This document shows, in pieces, positions 1-6,273 of a DNA stretch of 6,313 nt. Each line of letters opens with the position of its first letter. The stretch's first letter is position 1. Below the pieces are notes generated by a model. The model saw nothing but the letters and a program-made list of their open reading frames with translations, had not been told where the DNA came from and searched no databases. Both the position numbers and the translations under genes were made by a program. This stretch comes from an uncultured Clostridia bacterium (GTDB lineage Bacteria > Bacillota > Clostridia > Christensenellales > CAG-917). The stretch spans positions 1-6,313 of the forward strand of contig CALGEU010000295.1 in assembly GCA_937881285.1 (NCBI GenBank), in the 5' to 3' direction.

Positions 1-1521
1 CTTCTCGATGTTTTCAAGGTTGTTTCCACGTTCCTTGCCGATTTCCGTCACCAAAACCACGCCAAACTCAAAGTTGTTAGAGTTTGCATTGTTTTCAACG
101 ACCTTGCGTCCAAGTCGCAAACTGTCAAAGTCGAGAATATGAGCGTGGCGCGAATAACTGTCTATAAGCCTGCTGTCCGTCTTGAAAAAGTCCGAGTTCC
201 AAAGCGGAAAGTTGCCCAAGTCCGAAAGCACGTTATCCACACGCACGGAGTAATTCGAGATAAGCAAAGACGACTGCGTGATATATATGAAATACAACTG
301 CGCATACGTTTCGATAACCTGCCAAATATTCGTCACTTTGAGTTTGTCGTCATAATACAGTCCGTATCGCTCGAAGTCGTACATAAAGATGTTACGGCGA
401 TGTGGTTTACGTTCCCATTTTAGACGTTTGCTGAGTGCAAATCGTTTGCACGTTGCGAGATTGTACACCGTGTGATTGTCCATTGCCTTTTTGAGCGCGT
501 TTTCAAGGTTTATCCAAGGAAAATTCGGAAACTTTAAGTCGTTTTCGAGTATCTTTTCAAACGCTTTATCGCGGAACATAACTTCTTGCGACAATGCAAC
601 GTCCGTTATGAACGTCGTTTTCTTCTTGCCCATAGTACCGCAACCCATAAAGACTATCGGGCGTTCGTTGATGAATCCGCGATTCTTCATTTCATTGTGA
701 TTAAGTACCGCAAAACCTATCTTCTTGCGAATTTTATCGAAGATAATAAGCGCGACCACGCACCACACGTACCACGGAATGAAATTGAACGGTGTCCACA
801 AGTCTATAAAGAGTTTGTATACCTGCCTATAAATGTGCACCATATCCCAAGACACCGCGAAGTAGAAGTAAAAGGCAAAAAATTCTATCACAATAGTGAA
901 CAAGTTGAAATTGTACGCCCAAATCACCGCCCACAATATGTAATACGCCTTGTTATCTTTGATGAACGCCACAAAGTCTATAAGCCAACTTTTCACGGGT
1001 TTATACGTCTTGTCCGATATCCTTCTTGCAACTATCAAAGCTTTTGAATCCACGTTATAGTCATTGTTTTCTTTGTCTAAAACTTGTTTCATAATGAAAT
1101 ACAAAATGACAATAATCGGAATAATGTACAAAGCAACGTTGGCAAGTACGGCTATCAGACCGCCGAGAAAGTCCAAATATCCAACGATATTTCGCGCCGT
1201 GATAATCAATTCCCAATATTCGTGCCACTTGACTTTGAATCCGTCAAACGTTTCAGGGAGCGACGGAACGGGAGAAGAAGGCATATTCGGCAAGTCGAAA
1301 AACGGCATTTTCGGCAAATCGTTGACTGTCGCTGTCACGCTATTCTCGATACCGAACATCTTGCAGAAGTAAAATGCAATAGACAAACCGAAGTCCCGAA
1401 CGCTCTCGATAATCCTACCGAGAGCGGACGGAAACACGAATATCGCCAACAGCACGAACAGCAACGTTATTGCAACACATATAAAATGCCTATAATCTAT
1501 CTTTCCTTTAACCTTCTTCAT
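1..1521 (-). CDS. Polytopic membrane P-loop ATPase-like protein, Zot/T4CP-like by architecture (C-terminus beyond window)
   Basis: The minus-strand frame is open from ATG at 1521-1519 to the left edge: 507 codons with no stop, so the C-terminus is missing. The N-terminal half is membrane-rich, with hydrophobic segments near residues 13-33, 117-144, 192-225 (one or two spans) and 246-262. A Pro-rich stretch (69-89) lies between the first two. The predicted cytoplasmic part opens with a P-loop-like motif at 288-303 (PIVFMGCGTMGKKKTT). Two Walker B candidates follow: IFMYDFE at 378-384 and VVLVTEIGKER at 488-498. A TM region plus NTPase fits Zot/pI proteins of filamentous phages or VirD4/FtsK-type DNA pumps. 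Classical Zot has its ATPase N-terminal, so the order here is closer to VirD4/FtsK. The P-loop is atypical (K where the second Gly of GxGKT is expected). The ATG overlaps the preceding stop as ATGA, with only a weak SD, which suggests translational coupling. The CDS is certain; the role is inferred. Confidence 0.85.
   Translation of the reverse strand, partial: MKKVKGKIDYRHFICVAITLLFVLLAIFVFPSALGRIIESVRDFGLSIAFYFCKMFGIENSVTATVNDLPKMPFFDLPNMPSSPVPSLPETFDGFKVKWHEYWELIITARNIVGYLDFLGGLIAVLANVALYIIPIIVILYFIMKQVLDKENNDYNVDSKALIVARRISDKTYKPVKSWLIDFVAFIKDNKAYYILWAVIWAYNFNLFTIVIEFFAFYFYFAVSWDMVHIYRQVYKLFIDLWTPFNFIPWYVWCVVALIIFDKIRKKIGFAVLNHNEMKNRGFINERPIVFMGCGTMGKKKTTFITDVALSQEVMFRDKAFEKILENDLKFPNFPWINLENALKKAMDNHTVYNLATCKRFALSKRLKWERKPHRRNIFMYDFERYGLYYDDKLKVTNIWQVIETYAQLYFIYITQSSLLISNYSVRVDNVLSDLGNFPLWNSDFFKTDSRLIDSYSRHAHILDFDSLRLGRKVVENNANSNNFEFGVVLVTEIGKERGNNLENIEK
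1396..1431. repeat. Inverted repeat inside the ATPase gene
   Basis: CGCTCTCG (1401-1408) and CGAGAGCG (1419-1426) form a perfect 8-bp inverted repeat with a 10-nt loop. After a 2x2 mismatch the stem continues for 3 bp (CCG 1396-1398 with CGG 1429-1431). It is within codons for residues about 31-42 of the ATPase-like protein, so it may only reflect codon choice. It shares the CGAGAGC core with the leader repeat at 6274-6304. Confidence 0.3.
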
Positions 1522-1613
1522 ACCTTAAATCCCGTCCACACAAAATAACCGACGATTATCACGACAACCACACCGAGCAGTACAAAGCCAATTCTTTTCA
1601 ACGTGTTTTTCAT
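1518..1613 (-). CDS. 31-aa single-span membrane peptide
   Basis: The ORF starts at ATG 1613-1611 and ends at TGA 1520-1518, giving 31 residues. It is MKNTLKRIG followed by a strongly hydrophobic helix at about residues 9-26 and a short end (WTGFKV). Positive charge at the N-terminus favours a cytoplasmic N-terminus. It overlaps both neighbours by ATGA: its ATG overlaps the TGA of the 67-aa gene, and its TGA overlaps the ATG of the ATPase-like gene. That double coupling is the main argument that so short an ORF is real. SD support is weak (GGAA five bases before ATG), as expected for a coupled cistron. The size and single span match minor coat peptides of filamentous phages (Ff pVII and pIX are 33 and 32 aa), but so small a peptide cannot be assigned by sequence. 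It could equally be an accessory subunit of the membrane ATPase encoded next. Confidence 0.7.
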   Translation of the reverse strand: MKNTLKRIGFVLLGVVVVIIVGYFVWTGFKV

Positions 1614-1813
1614 ATAAGTTCCGTGAAGCCTTTTGCTTTCCACCAAGCGACGTTCTCATCGTTCTCAACGTAAACGCCCGACACATTCATAAATCCGTAT
1701 TGACCGCAAGCCCTGCCGTATACTTCGTCCTTATCGTTGCCGACCATTCTTTTATACTTGTTTTGGTACTTCGTACCCCACTTAAACGTTACAATATATC
1801 TTCTGTTTGCCAT
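1610..1813 (-). CDS. 67-aa protein of unknown function
   Basis: The start ATG at 1813-1811 has a good SD (AAGGTG, four bases upstream). The stop TGA overlaps the next ATG by the ATGA pattern. The 67-aa product has no signal peptide or membrane segment, so it is probably cytoplasmic. The N-terminal third is basic (MANRRYIVTFKWGTKYQNKYKR). The remainder contains ARACGQYGFMNVSGVY-like small and aromatic residues (actual text GRACGQYGFMNVSGVY, 34-49) and ends WWKAKGFTELI. I do not recognise the family. Its size and basic start would suit a small nucleic-acid-binding or chaperone-type protein of a mobile element, but no motif demonstrates that. It is the first gene after the 134-bp gap and probably heads a coupled trio with the 31-aa peptide and the ATPase-like protein. 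Confidence 0.8.
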   Translation of the reverse strand: MANRRYIVTFKWGTKYQNKYKRMVGNDKDEVYGRACGQYGFMNVSGVYVENDENVAWWKAKGFTELI

Positions 1814-1817
1814 AATT

Positions 1818-1823
1818 CACCTT
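1818..1823 (-). promoter_or_regulatory. Shine-Dalgarno site of the 67-aa gene
   Basis: The minus strand reads AAGGTG followed by AATT and ATG. It supports initiation at 1813 after the intergenic gap, without coupling to an upstream stop. Confidence 0.6.
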
Positions 1824-1863
1824 ACTTTTATAAATTCGTTTGACTTTTCAAAATCGTTTTCAT

Positions 1864-1893
1864 ATAATAAATACAAGAAATGAGATACGCCAA
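1864..1893 (-). promoter_or_regulatory. Candidate sigma-70-type promoter for the 67-aa / 31-aa / ATPase trio
   Basis: On the minus strand TTGGCG (1893-1888) is followed after 18 bases by TATTAT (1869-1864). Predicted initiation near 1857 would give a leader of about 44 nt before the 67-aa start. The -35 box coincides with one arm of the small hairpin at 1888-1904. The region is AT-rich, so a chance match is quite possible. Confidence 0.3.
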
Positions 1894-1941
1894 TTCTGTT
1901 GGCGACTTCGGTGGACTAACATCTTACGACGCTCATTTCTT
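1875..1941 (-). other. Nested stem-loop in the only sizeable intergenic gap (1814-1947)
   Basis: AAGAAATGAG (1875-1884) and CTCATTTCTT (1932-1941) are perfect 10-bp complements. Nested between them, CGCCAA (1888-1893) pairs with TTGGCG (1899-1904) around a 5-nt loop, three bases from the outer stem. Together they could form a branched hairpin in RNA or single-stranded DNA. It begins six bases after the stop of the 125-aa gene. On the transcript it is preceded by an A-rich run and followed by a moderately U-rich stretch (GTATTTATTATATG). It may be a weak terminator or attenuator between the two gene groups. If the element has a single-stranded DNA stage, an origin or packaging hairpin is an alternative. 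No convincing ORF occupies the gap. Confidence 0.45.
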
Positions 1942-1947
1942 TTTTTA

Positions 1948-2325
1948 TTATCTTTTTTTCTTCTTTTTGCTACTTCGATTTGTTTTCTTTTTATATCCCT
2001 TTGTTATATGTCGCACAATCGGCATATCCGCTTTATCAAATCTCCAACCATTCAAACGTTTGCCATAAAAGTCAACGCGTGCTGTTTGCACCCTATCTTG
2101 AACATACGCTGTACGTTTATCATTTGGATTTGGATTTTTTGATAACTTATAAGCAATATGACGACTATCGGGCGAATGTGTAATTCCGAAAGATTTATAC
2201 TTTTTCCCGTCACGAGTTTTTCCAAACACATAATTTGGGTGTCCTTTTGCCAACGGACTATTATTATATCGAAATTCACTCATCGGAATATACTTGCGTG
2301 ATTGCTTATTCTTTCTTCTTGCCAT
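1948..2325 (-). CDS. 125-aa highly basic protein, probable nucleic-acid-binding
   Basis: The start at 2325-2323 is preceded by AAGGCGGTG, one mismatch from a consensus SD, at good spacing. That SD lies inside the end of the 734-aa gene, which overlaps by 20 bases. The product has 36 Lys/Arg and only 8 Asp/Glu by my count. It begins MARRKNKQSRK and ends in a run of five Lys plus Arg. The central part is ordered-looking: HPNYVFGKTRDGKKYKSFG (29-47), THS (49-51), NPNPNDKRTAY (64-74), then FYGKRLNGWRF (86-96). There is no signal peptide or membrane span, so it is probably cytoplasmic. The composition argues for binding DNA or RNA, or an acidic partner. The central pattern loosely resembles small basic proteins of Firmicutes mobile elements, but I cannot name a family. 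The poly-Lys end is encoded by an A-rich run just before the double stop TAATAA. Confidence 0.85.
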   Translation of the reverse strand: MARRKNKQSRKYIPMSEFRYNNSPLAKGHPNYVFGKTRDGKKYKSFGITHSPDSRHIAYKLSKNPNPNDKRTAYVQDRVQTARVDFYGKRLNGWRFDKADMPIVRHITKGYKKKTNRSSKKKKKR

Positions 2326-4510
2326 TTTTCACCGCCTTTTTTCTTTTGGATCTTGCCGTTGATTTTGCCTTTGCGGAACGAACGCATTTGGATTTATCAC
2401 GCGGAACGGGAGTTTTTATCGCCTTGTAATCAACGGTATGATTGCTTTTGCGTTTAGAAACACACTTTACTATAAAAGCGATAATCTTGATTAAAATCAA
2501 CGCAACGATAATACCGACGATTATCATTCCGATAATCTTCAACGCTTTCAAGAAGTCACTGTTTTTGAACCATTCCCAAAACTTTTGTATTGCAGTCAAA
2601 AAATTGTTGACAAGATGTTCGCCCGGTGTAAGCTCAACGGGCGGTGGTTCAACGCCTGCAATGACATCAACGGGCGAGTGCATAACCGCAAGCGTGTAGT
2701 AATCTTCTTCGCCCTTAAACGTCATTGTTATGATGTTAAAATCGAAAAATACCGTTTCTTGTGCAAGATAGGAATCAACGACATCTTGATCGACATCTAA
2801 TCTTCCAGGATTACGAGTTATAGGTCGTGACGTATAATCAGACACGGCGAATCTAAACAAATACGGCACTTCCTTTTTGCCATAGCTTACGTTGCAAAAC
2901 GTCTTGAAAGACTCGATGTCGTTTTCGTTGATAAGCAAATCGGAAGCAATACTCGAAGAATTCAACGAAGTCTGTTTAACTTCTTCAAACGGACTAACGT
3001 TCGTATGCGATTCGTCCAATGCTTCGTCCTTTGGATAAGACCAACCGTATTCCCAAAGTTTATCCCACCACGAATGATTTGAATTATACGAATTCAAATC
3101 AAAAGTATCTTGAAGATTCGTTCTGATTTTGTTCAACCCGACTTGAATCCCCTTTGCAGAACGAGTAGAATCGACTTCATTTACAAAGAGTTCGGACGGA
3201 AGATTCCTTGACGTATGCCAAGATACATAATTGCTCGAAGCGTAGTTCTGAATATAATCCCTAATCGAAGAAGATGTTACGTCGCCTGCAACCGTTTGTT
3301 TGTTTATAACGTTAAACGCACCCGAATCCGTGTACGACGGACTATAAAACACAAACGGCAATACATTTGAGTAACTATTAGCAAAACGTTGAATAAACAT
3401 ATTGCCAGAGGTCATCGAGAACGGTCTTAAATTATAAGCCCAGTCATAGTGCAATATATTTGAAGACCCCGCAACCGAATCGATATGCCTACCATACCAC
3501 AACAAATAATCCACCGATTTGTCATACAAAAGAGATGTTCCGCCTTCTGAATTAGCAATGGTTTCATAATGATTGTTTGATAATGCTTTTTGATAAAAAT
3601 CTTGATTCGACGTCACCAATATCGGCGCAGTCTTGCACTCGTACCATTGCGCATAGATTTCCCACAAACTGCCGTACTTATCGAAAACTCTTTGCGGAAT
3701 GGCAAAATATACCGAACTAACGTTGTTGTGATGATATGCACCTGCACTCGAAACACCTGTAAGATATGAAGTCTGATATACTTTCAAATCAAGCGTTTCG
3801 AGAACGTCAACTTTGCACACGAAAGTGGACGGATTGTTTGCGTTTTCGCCATACGTCGCCATATAACCGCTACACTTGAAAGAACGTCCGATGTTTTTGT
3901 CCAACGTTACGTCGCCTTTATCGGTTTTGAGATAAACGCCTGCTATATCGTATCTGCGACAACCGTTTTCCGATTCGTACTTTTGAGCCAACGCAAGAAG
4001 TTTCTTTTCCGGATCTAAAATCTTGAATTTGTAAAACAAATTCACATAATCGCCCGTAGTTCTCGATACGCACACGATATTGAAATCGTCGTAATCGGAA
4101 GCGACGTATTCCCCCTCGCTGTTCTTTGCAAACGCCGTTGCCATACGCACAACGTTTGAATCGAGATATGTCGAAAAATCAAGCTGTTGCGGATTGTAAA
4201 GATATGCGTACAAAGCGTAATTCTTATCCAAATTCGCATAATATGAATATCCGTACTCCACAAAGGTATAAAAGCGCAATTCGCCGTCTTTATCCTTGGG
4301 ATAATTGCCCAAATCAAATTCATTGCCGTGTTCGTCTTTACTGCCGTACAAATCATCGAATATCGACGTATTGTCAAACTTAACGTTGTTGTCGCTTGCG
4401 TAAGCAACAAGCCCCGAAGAAACAATCTCAAACGACAACAACGCAAGTGTTACAAAAACAAGCACTGCAACGAGAAGTCTTATAGAGAATTTGTGATATA
4501 TTTTAGTCAT
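2306..4510 (-). CDS. 734-aa type I membrane protein: signal peptide, large ectodomain, C-terminal span, basic tail
   Basis: The start ATG (4510-4508) shares one base with the stop of the preceding gene (TAATG) and has SD AAGGA about 12 bases upstream. Residues 1-38 form a signal peptide: basic start, hydrophobic core about 11-30, and a likely signal peptidase I site after AYA (36-38). Residues 39-650 are a Tyr/Asn/Ser-rich ectodomain with few cysteines (147, 184, 213, 232, 292, 539). It includes SSVYFAIPQRVFDKYG (265-280) with AQWYECKTAPILVTS (287-301), and a Trp-rich patch WWDKLWEYGW (481-490). A Pro-rich linker (621-628, EPPPVELT) and an amphipathic segment precede a long membrane helix at about 656-684. 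The last 50 residues hold 20 Lys/Arg and 3 acidic residues. This topology would suit an adhesin, a phage pIII-like receptor-binding or spike protein, or a surface receptor. No enzyme motif is seen and the family is unrecognised. The basic tail could contact DNA or the membrane ATPase. Confidence 0.9.
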   Translation of the reverse strand: MTKIYHKFSIRLLVAVLVFVTLALLSFEIVSSGLVAYASDNNVKFDNTSIFDDLYGSKDEHGNEFDLGNYPKDKDGELRFYTFVEYGYSYYANLDKNYALYAYLYNPQQLDFSTYLDSNVVRMATAFAKNSEGEYVASDYDDFNIVCVSRTTGDYVNLFYKFKILDPEKKLLALAQKYESENGCRRYDIAGVYLKTDKGDVTLDKNIGRSFKCSGYMATYGENANNPSTFVCKVDVLETLDLKVYQTSYLTGVSSAGAYHHNNVSSVYFAIPQRVFDKYGSLWEIYAQWYECKTAPILVTSNQDFYQKALSNNHYETIANSEGGTSLLYDKSVDYLLWYGRHIDSVAGSSNILHYDWAYNLRPFSMTSGNMFIQRFANSYSNVLPFVFYSPSYTDSGAFNVINKQTVAGDVTSSSIRDYIQNYASSNYVSWHTSRNLPSELFVNEVDSTRSAKGIQVGLNKIRTNLQDTFDLNSYNSNHSWWDKLWEYGWSYPKDEALDESHTNVSPFEEVKQTSLNSSSIASDLLINENDIESFKTFCNVSYGKKEVPYLFRFAVSDYTSRPITRNPGRLDVDQDVVDSYLAQETVFFDFNIITMTFKGEEDYYTLAVMHSPVDVIAGVEPPPVELTPGEHLVNNFLTAIQKFWEWFKNSDFLKALKIIGMIIVGIIVALILIKIIAFIVKCVSKRKSNHTVDYKAIKTPVPRDKSKCVRSAKAKSTARSKRKKAVKNGKKKE
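2331..2338 (-). promoter_or_regulatory. Shine-Dalgarno site of the 125-aa gene, inside the upstream gene
   Basis: The minus strand reads AAGGCGGT then GAAAA then ATG. It fixes the start at 2325 and thereby the 20-base overlap with the 734-aa gene. Confidence 0.55.
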
Positions 4511-5103
4511 TAGAATATAATTTCCTTTGCATCAAGCGAAATTGAAATTATGCCAAATAGTGAAAATCCGATTCTCACAGCCGATTCCGCGTTATCCTTT
4601 GGCGATATTGTCAACCAAAACATCGTTTGATTATAATCAATCGTCTGTTCTTCAACGCTTATAGAATCGCTACCGTAAAGCACTTTCAACATATCTGTTA
4701 CGGTGAATCCCTTTGCCGAGAGCACAAAACCGTTATTTGTATTTTTTACATCAAAGAACTTTGAAACGTCATCGCTTGATAAAAACAAACAAAGTTTCCC
4801 GTCTTTTACAAAAGTAAATTTCAACGACGAATCCGCTTTAATCGAAACAGTATATTCACCATTGTTATCGCTTGTCGAAGGGGACTTCACGGCAACGTTC
4901 AATGCCTTTTGCGGAGAAAGCACATAGCCTGTCGAAGTGCTATATATATATTTTCCGTCAATGTTTACGTGAAAAGCAGAATCGGGTACTTTGCCAACGT
5001 AGTTTTTGATGAACACGGCAAAACCTGCTATTGCCAATGCAAGCAATAGCAGAATCAAAATTTTGGGCATAATGCTAAATTTTGATGATTTTCGTTTTAC
5101 CAT
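4510..5103 (-). CDS. 197-aa membrane-anchored extracellular protein
   Basis: The start ATG at 5103-5101 follows the upstream stop by 10 bases and has an AGG core SD (5112-5110). Residues 1-11 are basic (MVKRKSSKFSI) and 12-34 form an uncleaved-looking membrane anchor or signal anchor, placing 35-197 outside the cell. The outer part is Ser/Thr/Lys/Asp-rich with alternating hydrophobic residues, such as FHVNIDGKYIYSTSTGY (44-60) and YTVSIKADSSLKFTFVKDG (84-102), which suggests a beta-sandwich. Only one cysteine (105) is present and no catalytic motif is visible. The stop shares a base with the next ATG, so it is tightly co-translated with the 734-aa protein and probably works with it at the cell surface. 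I do not recognise the family. A minor virion or pilus-like subunit or an accessory surface protein are both possible. Confidence 0.88.
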   Translation of the reverse strand: MVKRKSSKFSIMPKILILLLLALAIAGFAVFIKNYVGKVPDSAFHVNIDGKYIYSTSTGYVLSPQKALNVAVKSPSTSDNNGEYTVSIKADSSLKFTFVKDGKLCLFLSSDDVSKFFDVKNTNNGFVLSAKGFTVTDMLKVLYGSDSISVEEQTIDYNQTMFWLTISPKDNAESAVRIGFSLFGIISISLDAKEIIF

Positions 5104-5113
5104 AATCTACCTG

Positions 5114-6250
5114 TTAAAAAAGCAATGATGAATCGCTCAAAGAAACGCCCGACGCAAATGTCTTCAATGATGTCAAATCTGCACAAATCGGAATTCTATA
5201 CTCTTCATCATCAAAACCAGCTTGTTTAAGCTTATCGGAACGATAAACTTTAATTGTAATATACATAAAAGGTTTATTCCCAATAGTGCGAAGAGCCGAA
5301 ACACAAGCATTTCTACGACTTGTCAAGGTCGTACCTGCATTATATAGCGACGATGAGTTGAGCATAGTAAGCGGAAGATTTGCGCCAGCATAAATCTTGG
5401 AGTTTTTGCCAGAACCGTCAGAAAAACTTATAGACTGCACAGTCAAAGTATCCTTAAAAGCACCAGTGCTTTTTAGAGCATCTATATAATCTTGTGAATG
5501 TTCTATTTTAAGAAGTGAACATCTTGGAATATCAGTTTGCGGAGAACCGCTATCACGACCGGATTGATACGAACCAATCGAAAAAGTGCCATCAACTGAT
5601 ATAGTGCCTGTTGCACCGGATGTTGATGTATCACTGTCCATTTTATAAACAAAATATGAAGAAGTGCCCAAAACGTACTCTCTGTCAGTTTTGTCACTGC
5701 CAAAAATAGACAACGCAGAACGATCAAACATCACGTCTATTTTTTGAAGTTTTTTTACATAATCAACCGAACATTCTGCATAAACTTCCGAATCGGAACG
5801 CAACGCAGCTCTTACTTTTACATATTCGGCAAAAGGCTGTTTACAAGTTACTTGTGCAACATTCGCGCCGTCAGAAGCGGGAGTTACTGTTACATAATCA
5901 AAAACAGATTTTCCTTTTGCCCAATCACTTTCAGGATTCGCAAAAGAAACGCTCCAATCGAGCAAAAGTCCTACGGCATTTTCAGGCGTAAGTTTTGCAG
6001 TAAGAGTTTTTGTCGTCGTTCCGTCAGCAGCAATAGTTGCAACACCCGATGTCAATTTTATGCCTTCTTCATGCACGGTTTCAACAACAATTTTGTCTTG
6101 ATTCGACATATCTTTCGACACGTTCAAATCTTCGGAAGAATGATTCATTCCGAATACAACGCCGAGAACAGCCGTGAGAACGCACACAGCGCAAAGCACC
6201 GCAACGCCTATAATTTGCCATACCTTTGATTTTGTAAGACGATTATTCAT
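5114..6250 (-). CDS. 378-aa membrane-anchored surface protein with Ig-like (Big_2-type) N-terminal region
   Basis: The start ATG at 6250-6248 has a strong SD (GGAG, nine bases upstream). Residues 1-10 are basic, 11-34 form a hydrophobic anchor, and the rest should be extracellular. Residues about 62-165 have the look of a bacterial Ig-like fold: GIKLTSGVATIAADG, TKTLTAKLTPENA (80-92), LLDWSVSF (96-103), FDYVTVTPASDGA (117-129), VTCKQPF (134-140), ending in CSVDYVKKLQ (160-169). The Lx(A/P)-TPENA then DWSV pattern is typical of Big_2-like domains. The remaining 200 residues are Ser/Gly/Thr-rich with no motif I know. The fold call is from pattern memory, not a search. As the first gene after the leader hairpin, it appears to head the operon with the 197-aa and 734-aa genes. 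Likely a structural or adhesive surface subunit; an enzymatic role has no support. Confidence 0.88.
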   Translation of the reverse strand: MNNRLTKSKVWQIIGVAVLCAVCVLTAVLGVVFGMNHSSEDLNVSKDMSNQDKIVVETVHEEGIKLTSGVATIAADGTTTKTLTAKLTPENAVGLLLDWSVSFANPESDWAKGKSVFDYVTVTPASDGANVAQVTCKQPFAEYVKVRAALRSDSEVYAECSVDYVKKLQKIDVMFDRSALSIFGSDKTDREYVLGTSSYFVYKMDSDTSTSGATGTISVDGTFSIGSYQSGRDSGSPQTDIPRCSLLKIEHSQDYIDALKSTGAFKDTLTVQSISFSDGSGKNSKIYAGANLPLTMLNSSSLYNAGTTLTSRRNACVSALRTIGNKPFMYITIKVYRSDKLKQAGFDDEEYRIPICADLTSLKTFASGVSLSDSSLLF

Positions 6251-6259
6251 TTTTCTTAT

Positions 6260-6263
6260 CTCC
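6260..6263 (-). promoter_or_regulatory. Shine-Dalgarno site of the 378-aa gene
   Basis: The minus strand reads GGAG then ATAAGAAAA then ATG, a canonical site with 9-base spacing. It lies ten bases downstream of the leader hairpin, which does not occlude it. Confidence 0.7.
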
Positions 6264-6273
6264 GTTATAGATT

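Noticed and set aside
139..1548. Plus-strand ORFs of 94, 153, 102 and 154 codons across the left part
   Set aside because: They are shadows of the continuous 507-codon minus-strand frame; their translations are rich in Arg/His/Asn without domain patterning and none joins into an operon.
1828..1863. Short minus-strand ORF (ATG 1863, 11 residues, MKTILKSQTNL) whose start resembles that of the 31-aa gene
   Set aside because: Shared bases around ATGAAAA are few and AT-rich, there is no SD, and no membrane helix follows; probably chance rather than a decayed duplicate.
1936..1990. A/T homopolymer runs at the end of the 125-aa gene as a possible programmed frameshift site
   Set aside because: The runs encode the Lys-rich end and are followed at once by two in-frame stops; no extended ORF is gained in the other frames.
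4042..4446. Minus-strand 134-codon ORF in another frame
   Set aside because: Out-of-frame shadow inside the 734-aa gene, with Leu/Arg/Ile/Thr-biased composition and no sensible SD context.
5744..6229. Plus-strand ORF of 161 codons
   Set aside because: Antisense to the 378-aa gene, which has a strong SD, a membrane anchor and Ig-like patterning; the antisense product looks like random Arg/Cys/Phe/Tyr-rich sequence.
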